Assembly: GCA_003439945.1 (NCBI GenBank)
Contig: QVRM01004774.1
Span: forward strand, 186,001 to 250,000
Direction of reading: 5' to 3'
From: Dermanyssus gallinae
Taxonomy: Eukaryota > Arthropoda > Arachnida > Mesostigmata > Dermanyssidae
DNA length: 64,000 nucleotides
Below the pieces are notes generated by a model that did not search any database, had not been told where the DNA came from, and saw nothing but the letters and a program-made list of their open reading frames with translations. Shown in pieces: positions 57,114 through 64,000 of this stretch. Within the stretch, counting starts at the first letter, position 1. The number at the start of each line of letters is the position of its first letter. The position numbers and the translations under genes are program-made.

Positions 57114-57141
57114 GTATATATATACATATATATATATATAT
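57114..57141. repeat. (TA)n microsatellite followed by T10
   Basis: TA run interrupted by ACA and ending in a T homopolymer. Confidence 0.9.
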
Positions 57142-57199
57142 TTTTTTTTTGTTACAATGTTTGCATATGCACCTCTGAGGCCACAGAGTCAAGCTATTT

Positions 57200-57840
57200 A
57201 GTCACGCGCAGATATAGGCTAAGTGCGTTACCACTTTTTAGCCAAAGCTTCGCTCAGAGACGATGGGCAAGTTTGAAACTTTCGCCAATGCCTAATATGG
57301 ATCGATTTGGGATGGGGCAGACGAGTCAAGATGCGAAGGGGTGAGCTTGTTGCTTTTGCATTTGCTGACGCTGCTGCTGCTGGGACGTCTCCAGACGTGT
57401 CCGCCGCAGATCGGCGGTCTACAACCCACGGACCCATCTGTTCACCGATTGGCGGGTGTACCGCAAACTGAGTAGCAAGGCGCTTAGCCCTCTTATCGAA
57501 ACGTGCGCTCCGCCAGTAAATGAATTGCCTGACAAAGGCGATGGATGTGAGTTACCCTTCCGAAACGCTAAACGTCTACCCGTTAGACTACCCCCGTCTC
57601 CATTCACCCCTCGTCTCGCCACTTCCCGCCCCAGAACCGCTGTTCAAAGTAATTTCTCTTCCTCGCTCGCCTTACGAGGGACAAAAACAGGTGTAGCGGG
57701 GCAGCGTCGTTCGCACAGATTGTCCGGACCAAGCTTAAGGCATTTTGCCGAAGCGTAGCGCTTTTCGATGGACTACAAACGCTTACACCGCAAGGCCTTA
57801 CTTTCACGCAGGCGATGTTTTGTAAGTGCCCTATGGCCGG
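57200..57840. other. GC-richer stretch with overlapping open frames
   Basis: Frames of 69-101 codons overlap on both strands. One + frame (57456-57758) is Pro/Arg/Ser-rich. A donor-like AGGG|GTGAGCTT occurs near 57340. No protein family is recognised, so an undetected exon is possible but unsupported. Confidence 0.25.
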
Positions 57841-57867
57841 CACATATAATAATAGAAAATGTATACG

Positions 57868-58010
57868 GTATATGAACAGGGTTTATCATAACCGTATGTA
57901 CTTAGTTTTAGGTTTGGCAGAACTCGGCAAGAAAATCATTTTTCATAATGGAAAGATAGCGGCGGAAACGTCTTGTTTAGGTGAGTGAGGGTGAAATTTT
58001 TAAAATTAAG
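57868..58010 (+). repeat. Unclassified dispersed repeat RX, copy 3
   Basis: Contains TATGTACTTAGTTTTAGGTT, TGGCAGAACTCGGCAAGAAA and GCGGCGGAAACGTCTTG, aligning with the copies at 13840, 15085 and 58205. Confidence 0.7.
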
Positions 58011-58204
58011 TTATTCCGCCTTTTGACTCCTACATAGTTGTGCAATTTGTTTACGTTTGCGGAGGGCGCAGTCAACAGAAGGAACCGATCAGCCATGTAG
58101 AAAGCGTGCATACTTGCTAGCATTTTGGTCCGCTTCAGCAAGGGTAGACCCTTTTTACGTTATAGAAGCTTTTACGTTAATAGTAAGTGAATAAGTTAGC
58201 TAAT

Positions 58205-58384
58205 GAGCTAATAGGTTTGGTACACATTTTGAGATTTGATAGAACTCCGCCAAACATTATTTTTCTCAGTAGCAGGAGGCAGGGGAAAACGTCTTGGCAA
58301 AATTTTACGGTTCTAAACGTAAACGCTTTAGCACAAAGATAACAACTTAGCTATCAAAAAAAACTCAGTTAGCTCGGCAACAAA

Positions 58385-58385
<1 letters not shown>
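58205..58385 (+). repeat. Unclassified dispersed repeat RX, copy 4
   Basis: ACACATTTTGAGATTTGATA, GAACTCCGCC, GGGGAAAACGTCTTGGCAAA and TTTTACGGTTCTAAACGTAA match RX in order. It lies 200 bp after copy 3 in the same orientation and ends at a TA tract. Confidence 0.72.
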
Positions 58386-58434
<49 letters not shown>

Positions 58435-58446
58435 TATATATATATA
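58386..58446. repeat. (TA)n tract bordering RX copy 4
   Basis: About 60 bp of TA with one AG interruption. Confidence 0.96.
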
Positions 58447-58449
58447 GAG

Positions 58450-59080
58450 ATTGCAGAATTGCTATACTAAAATAGGTACAGCTTATAGCAATGCCTTTCT
58501 CCTAGTACTCCGAGGACTACTGCTATCATTACCATGAATAGCTTACGTGCTAGCCCATGGAAGACGTTCTATTAATAACGACCAGTTAGCCATTTTATTA
58601 GTAGGAGTATTTCATCAAGCGGTCCAATCTTTACAAAGCCGGAAAATTTTCCAAGCGTTTATCGGCCGTTAGGAGCCAAGGAGTGAGCTGAAAAATACTG
58701 ATGATTTCGTTTCTAGCCTCCCTTGCAGCGGGTCCGGGGCACGAAAGATGCGCCGTATCAAACTTGGTATAAGTATTACTTTGACAGCTGATTTGCTAGT
58801 GCTAGCGCTTGATCGAATATGTTGTGGTTGCACTAGTTATAAGGAAAAAAGAGGCAAATAGAGAAGAGGAATGTTTTTTAAAAACGTGTGGGATTCACGA
58901 CGTCTTGCTGCCCCGCTCGCCAAAGCATACTCCTATAGCATATGTCTAAACGTCGACTAAAGACAGCACGGCTTTTCAAATCTTGGCAGTACTTATCTAA
59001 TATGGTTAGTTGCGTTCATTCATTATGTTCGCTGCGTTCAACTCCATTGTGTTCGACCACCGCCGTTCACCTTTGTGCTT
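58450..59080. other. Unannotated stretch
   Basis: Nothing recognised. Confidence 0.4.
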
Positions 59081-59174
59081 CGCTTTTCGTTTGCTCTCTC
59101 TCATGTATGTAATAACTAATTAATGAACTTCAAATCTTAGTTTTTGTGACCTTTCTATATATGGTCTCTGGTTC

Positions 59175-59178
<4 letters not shown>

Positions 59179-59206
<28 letters not shown>
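59179..59206. repeat. (TA)n tract in duplicate copy 1
   Basis: About 28 bp of TA. Confidence 0.95.
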
Positions 59207-59211
<5 letters not shown>

Positions 59212-59977
59212 CAGATGTATATAGCTTTTTGAGCTGCATATATGTTATGTCAGTAAGACATGTAGATTCCTTTAATGATCGATAAAGTAATTTTATTAAA
59301 ATCCCTTGCTAAGCTCTGTCTACCCAACTTGTTTTGTAAAGATGTTTGTGCCCCGCTTTTCGTTTTCTCCCTATCAAATATGTCATAACTAATTAATTAA
59401 TTATTCTCTGTAGGTTTCGAAGATTTGTGTACTGAACGGTATCTTGTCCAGTACTAAATCTTCTACTAGTGTGCGTTCGTGGCATAGTTCTGGTGCAAGC
59501 GTTGCCGATGCGTTCTTCGGCAAGCCTAAGGTGCGCTTTATGAAATAAAATTTCATTTTATCTAGAGAGAAAACCGCAACATGGCATTTGTATTGGGTCT
59601 CTATGTTGAGGGCCCCGCTTTTTGCAGCAATAAATGGAAACTATCATAACAAAAAGACAGATCTATAATATGCCGAACAACATGGCATAGCTACCACCAC
59701 CTTCAATGCTTGGGCGGAAACTGTTATGAAATCGACGAGTGCGTATGTAAATATTGTGGAGAGTGCAAATCGGACGTTACCACATACTCATCTGCTCGTT
59801 CATTGACACATCGTCACTACAATCAAGCGTCAACGATATTCTTAGCCTATGATGAAATGATATGTGAACTATTATACTATGCTACCAATTCATGGTGAAT
59901 AAACCCGAAACTAATTAATTAACTATAAATCTTAGTTATTGTGACCCTTCGATGTATGGTATCTGCTTCTATAATAT

Positions 59978-60002
59978 GTATATATATATATATATATATA
60001 TA
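59978..60002. repeat. (TA)n tract in duplicate copy 3
   Basis: About 24 bp of TA at the matching position in the second long copy. Confidence 0.95.
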
Positions 60003-60134
60003 GCTTTTGAGCTGCATATATGTTATGTCTGTGAGTCATGTAGATTCCTTTAATTATCGATAAAGTTTTCTTCCCTTTTGTATAACCTCCTGCCAACCTC
60101 TGTCTGCCCAACTGTTTGTAAAAATGTTCCCTTC

Positions 60135-60610
60135 AAACTTCCAATATATTTTGCGCACCAATATGCATTTTGACAACAGGCGCCAATCTACTCCAACTAA
60201 GGCAACCTTCAGCGAGACGAATAGTCGTCCAAACATGCAAGGCCCGATAAATTGATCGAGAGCGAAAAACAATCCTAATTTTAACTGACGAGCTGCCGGT
60301 GGATTTGAAACTATTTTGGTAGTCAAGTTTCTGTCAACTAGAGCCTTTCTGGCAATATAAAACGACACGAGTATCGAGCGTCTGATTCCCAAAGGCTCGA
60401 AGTTAGCTTTACGTCGCATACTTCACAGCCAACTTAGTAGAGCTATCCGTACGCGTGTTCCCGCGCGTTCTCATTTACTTGAGTATGTAGATATGTTATT
60501 GTTCTTTACACACGCACCTATTTCCCTAGATTTAGCAGCATATTCTCCCGTTGATGCACTAACTAACTTTATCATCAGCAGCAGCAGCAGATCAGTGGGG
60601 GCCACCACCA
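60135..60610. other. Unannotated stretch
   Basis: A 121-codon minus-strand frame (60054-60419) overlaps the duplicated segment and has no recognised pattern. A short CAG run lies near 60580. Confidence 0.4.
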
Positions 60611-60616
60611 CCCCCG

Positions 60617-60708
60617 CCGATCAAGTTCCATCATGACCATGTCACCGATAAAGTTCCATCATGTTGACATGTCCCACCGATAAAGTTCCATCATGTTGAC
60701 ATGTCGTA
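60617..60708. repeat. Three tandem 28-32-bp repeats
   Basis: Units at 60617-60644, 60645-60676 and 60677-60708 share CCGATAAAGTTCCATCATG. Units 2 and 3 are identical over CCGATAAAGTTCCATCATGT and TGACATGTC. The first has TCAAG and ACC variants and is 4 nt shorter. Confidence 0.95.
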
Positions 60709-60750
60709 GCGGTACTGTGGCTGGTCAAGGCTAATAGAATTATCACACAA

Positions 60751-61038
60751 ATGAGTCCGGCAAGAGCGGCTGGAAACAAACAGCCAAACGACAGCAATAA
60801 GAGCAACAACAACAACAACAGCAACATTAACAACAACAACAACAACAACAACAGAGCCAACAACGACGCAGCAGCTGTAACAACAATACCGCAACAGCAG
60901 AAGCAACAACAACAACGACCGTTACCTGCCCGTCCGCGGCAGCCACTACCGTCTGGTGGCGTTGTGGCTTTCACAGCTGCGCAAGCTGTGCTTGTTCCCA
61001 TGCACAGACAGAAGAGGCAGACGACGTCTGCCTCTTGA
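60751..61038 (+). other. Asn/Gln-rich open frame over (CAA)n
   Basis: 95 codons from ATGAGTCCGGCAAGAGC to TGA. The centre is poly-Asn and poly-Gln from a CAA/AAC microsatellite, and the end is PSGGVVAFTAAQAVLVPMHR. It follows the tandem repeats by 40 bp. No domain or splice support. A coding exon cannot be excluded, but chance opening by the repeat is more likely. Confidence 0.15.
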
Positions 61039-61224
61039 GTATCTGACCTACCGAATCCACTCATGGTTGAGTTCTGGCTGACTGACTGTCTAACTGGCGC
61101 CCTGGTCCAATGCTGCTCGCAGTGGCCTACTTGGCTTGGCTCGCTGGTGGAAGATTTGGCCCAATCGAGTCCCATGTCGCGCTACTCATCTCAGCCAAAG
61201 CGTTTGTTGTTGTTGTTGTTGTTA

Positions 61225-61237
61225 TTGCTGTTTCTCT

Positions 61238-61275
<38 letters not shown>

Positions 61276-62870
61276 TCATGTCAAATCTCGACTCTGTATG
61301 TAGTTGTATTCCTCTCCCCCTCATTCCTATGTCTCTTTTCTTTGGCTATCAAATTTGTTTTCCTATGTCCTACTCTGCGCTGCCCGCCCTGCCCTCTGTC
61401 CGTCTGTTTGCTTGTTTCGGCGCTTGTCTGATTCCGATTCTGCTATTGTCTGTCAAGCGCCCGTTCCGCAAGCTTCATCACGTTGCTGCTTCATTACTAC
61501 CACCACCGTCCACCTCTGTGCCTCGCCTTTCTTTTGCTCTCTCTCTACCTCGCGCTATGTCTCTCTCACCTCTCGACCTCTCTCCTTCTCCATCCCTCGC
61601 TGTCTCTCTGTTTTCGCCTGTGTTTCCCACGCTACGCGTACTTATCTTTATTTAGCCGTTTTCTGCCAATTAGATTTACGTAGATGTCCCTCAACTCCGT
61701 TTTCCTCTATCATTTATCTCCTTCTTCCTTTCTCTCTTGCTCCGCTCTGCTCTGTGTCTCTGTTCCTCACTCTACCTTAAGATCCCTGTGTTTGCCTATC
61801 TACAACAGCAATAATTGTGTAACCTTCTTCTTGTCGGTTCAACGGTCTGTCTGGCTGACAGCTATTGACTGATGGCGCTGTCTCCGTGACGGACTCACTC
61901 ACTGACTAACTTGTTTGGTTGGCTGCCGAGCTCGTGCCTGGTTAAGGCTGTCTTGCGCTGTTTTATTGTTCGCGTTTTCTTGCTTTCTGAAGTCTTCCGA
62001 ATCTCGAATTATCGACAACAGCAGCAGCCACCGGAGCCTTTACGTTCTCCTCCTTCCGTCAAGTCTCTTGTCTGAAGTCAAGGCTCCCACACTCGCCGTT
62101 CAGGTTCCTTTGTGGCGTTGCCGGCGCAGCCACCTACCGATGACTCGAGATCCGATCACGCTTCCAAGCTCTCTTCCGCCGCACTTGAGTTCTGCCCACG
62201 ACCAGCACCTCTTCACGTCTAGTTCGCCTTTTTCATTTTTCCCTTCTTTTACTCCTTTCGTATTCGTGCTTTTCAATCACGTCTTTTATTTGCGTCTTCT
62301 CTCCTTTTTTTTCGGTTTTTGCTTCGGCTTCCAACTGCTCGTATACTTAATTTTTTTGGGATAATTTCGTCTTAATCGACTTCTCACACCTAAATATGCT
62401 ACACCTTTGTCCTTGTCACCTATTGCGTTCATCACTACCTTATATCCAATGTCTTAGTTATGATAACTAACTTTTATCTTATTTTTAACTATTTCTATTA
62501 GTACGCATTATTTACGGCTTCTTCTTCTGCCGTTTTCTGCTCTTGCTCCACGCCTTCAGCGTTTCCTGCTCCAGTTCTGCTCCGTTCCCCACGTTTTTTT
62601 AATTTTTTCATATTGTCTTTCTCCTGTTTGTGCGCCATTTCATATTTCTCTACTCTTCTACTTACTACTTCTTTCATTTTTCCTCATCCTTGGCTTGTCC
62701 CTATTACCCTTCCTGTTCCCACTTTTTCGGCGTCCTCTTTTTATTTTCTCGTATTTTTACGTTTAATTTTTTTGTACAACTTTATCTCTCTTTTGCTGCC
62801 TCGCTCCCCTTTTTCCCAATGTATGTACATAACTGTGGGTATGTTTTGCTACATAGCGCAGTCGTAGTAG
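61225..62870. repeat. 1.6-kb pyrimidine-rich tract
   Basis: Strong C/T excess on the + strand, starting at a (CT)n run (61229-61260) and a short TA run. The many open frames (Ser, Leu, Phe, Pro) are compositional and overlap in all three + frames. The segment around 61499 (CACCGTCCACCTCTGTGCCT then CGCCTTTCTTTTGCTCTCTC) resembles the start of the duplicated unit at about 59063. Confidence 0.75.
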
Positions 62871-62879
62871 ACAAGCACA

Positions 62880-63370
62880 TTTAAAACATTTGCATGTGAC
62901 AGTTTGCCGATCGCAGATTGTACAATATACCCTTAATGTGAAGCATGAAGTGTGCTTGGCGAGACACGTTATTCGTGTTCCTAGTTGTTGGGTTTAACTC
63001 GTAAATTATTAACTTTTGTTGTCTTCTGTTTTTTTTCTGTTTGTATGCGTTTGTTTGTCTGAATGTGGTCAGTTCGTGGTTATTATCCATCAGTGAGCTT
63101 CCAGTCGACAGCCATGCAAGGCCGCAATTCGAGTAAACAACTGGAGACTAAAACGGTCTGCATTGCCAAGTGAGCCATGGATTAATGAGCCTGTGTGTAG
63201 AACGAATCCAGTTAAGTGTTCATGGTCGCACGCTTACCACTTCTGCCAAGATATAGAACATTCCCTATTCCAACAGCCAGCCACTCCGCCGAATGCACAG
63301 ACGATCCTAACTAAAGCGTCGCAGGTTGGCCCTGTGACATACTAACTCTTGATACGCTGGTTACCGGTCG
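62880..63370. other. Unannotated stretch
   Basis: Nothing recognised. Confidence 0.4.
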
Positions 63371-63374
63371 TAAC

Positions 63375-63376
<2 letters not shown>

Positions 63377-63415
<39 letters not shown>
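63377..63415. repeat. (TA)n palindrome
   Basis: ACAGATATATA to TATATATCTGT, a TA run closed by complementary ends. Confidence 0.9.
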
Positions 63416-63419
63416 CTGT

Positions 63420-64000
63420 GTGTCTGTATAACTCTGTACATGTTATGGATTATTATAGCGTGTAGTAGTATTAGTAGTTTTATTAACCAATGATTGGTTT
63501 ACGAATATACATCATAGACATCGCATTTCCAGAGTTGCGACAGCGGAATTGCTCTTTCACAACGCTGAAGGTGATATAGATTACACGGGCAGCCACAAAG
63601 TTTACATATACACTCCGGCGAGATCTCATGAAACTTCTCGCGCGCACAGATCTTCAGATGGAAGCCGTGGACGAGGGATTATTATATACACAACAACACT
63701 AACAGCGAACACCTGCAATGACAACAAACATTGTACATATTGCACTGTTGCAAACATCATGTTGCCCTATGTTTGTCCTGCACTGGTCTTTGCGCCTAAG
63801 CTAGCTAAAAAAAAGCTTGCATCGTACGTTTCGTACAGCCGTATACTTTAGGTTATCGCGTTGTTTTTCTATTTTATTCTCTTACGTTTATTGTTGTACA
63901 TACTGCACATATCTGGGTAACCACTTTGGTCTACATCAATTTCAAGGATCACGCGATACGCGCATAATTTTTTCTGTCATGAAACCTATATAGTGGCAAC
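63420..64000. other. Unannotated stretch to window end
   Basis: A 100-codon + frame (63549-63851) has no recognised pattern. Confidence 0.4.

Larger units (their letters stand above)
59083..60130. repeat. Local duplicated segment, two long and one partial copy
   Basis: Copy 1 (about 59083-59347) and copy 3 (about 59900-60125) share TATAGCTTTTTGAGCTGCAT / TATAGCTTTTGAGCTGCATA. They also share TATGTTATGTC, CATGTAGATTCCTTTAAT and GATCGATAAAGT / TATCGATAAAGT, each with a TA run in the middle. A partial copy (about 59345-59410) repeats only the first 60 bp (CCCCGCTTTTCGTTTTCTCC to AACTAATTAATTAATTA). Confidence 0.8.

Noticed and set aside
57228..57758. Gene in the GC-richer stretch
   Set aside because: Overlapping frames on both strands, no recognised domain, only one weak donor-like site.
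60617..60708. CRISPR array
   Set aside because: Only three directly adjoining repeats, no unique spacers, and the window is eukaryotic.
60642..61175. 177-codon minus-strand protein with poly-Leu membrane segment
   Set aside because: The poly-Leu run is the antisense of a (CAA)n microsatellite.
61110..61780. Serine/leucine-rich membrane protein
   Set aside because: All three + frames are open because of pyrimidine bias; hydrophobicity is compositional.

Overview
The window is eukaryotic nuclear DNA, most likely from an arthropod. Evidence for this: a split gene with GT-AG introns for a CRF-like diuretic hormone (DH44), an arthropod neuropeptide; mariner transposons; CR1/Jockey-like LINE debris; tRNA-derived SINEs; and about 40 (TA)n microsatellites. 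A mite or tick host is my guess from the overall look of the LINE proteins and cannot be proved from the sequence. No bacterial operon, rRNA gene, CRISPR array or phage gene is visible. Most of the window is intronic or intergenic and rich in repeats.

Layout. 1-4,100: trinucleotide and TA microsatellites and a 90-bp palindromic element, no gene. 4,100-9,200: CR1-like LINE debris, a decayed mariner, two copies of a 182-bp SINE (SINE-A) and a tRNA-like fragment. 9,200-18,600: microsatellites, a pyrimidine-rich island and two decayed LINE reverse transcriptases. 21,908-47,760: the DH44 gene on the + strand. Exon 1 holds the signal peptide (coding 21,995-22,143) and exon 2 the mature amidated peptide (38,592-38,817). 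A candidate last exon is at 47,725-47,760. The 16.4-kb first intron contains SINE-A and SINE-B copies, an apparently intact two-ORF retrotransposon (about 27,358-32,362), a decayed antisense mariner and a nearly complete mariner with perfect terminal repeats (35,164-36,439). The second intron holds a SINE and a crippled LINE, each bounded by (TA)n on both sides (42,390-45,180). 47,800-64,000: microsatellites, another LINE remnant, a dispersed unclassified repeat, a local duplication (59,083-60,130), three 28-32-bp tandem repeats (60,617-60,708) and a 1.6-kb pyrimidine-rich tract.

The most interesting item is the retrotransposon at 27.4-32.4 kb. It has a Gag-like ORF1 with three zinc knuckles, overlapped by an ORF2 through TAATG. 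ORF2 carries an N-terminal C2H2 finger, a reverse transcriptase with YLDD and a C-terminal restriction-like endonuclease. It sits exactly between two (TA)n tracts, as do two other retroelement insertions in the window, which suggests that TA microsatellites act as landing sites. SINE-A is supported by two copies of identical 182-bp length with perfect 14- and 15-bp target-site duplications.
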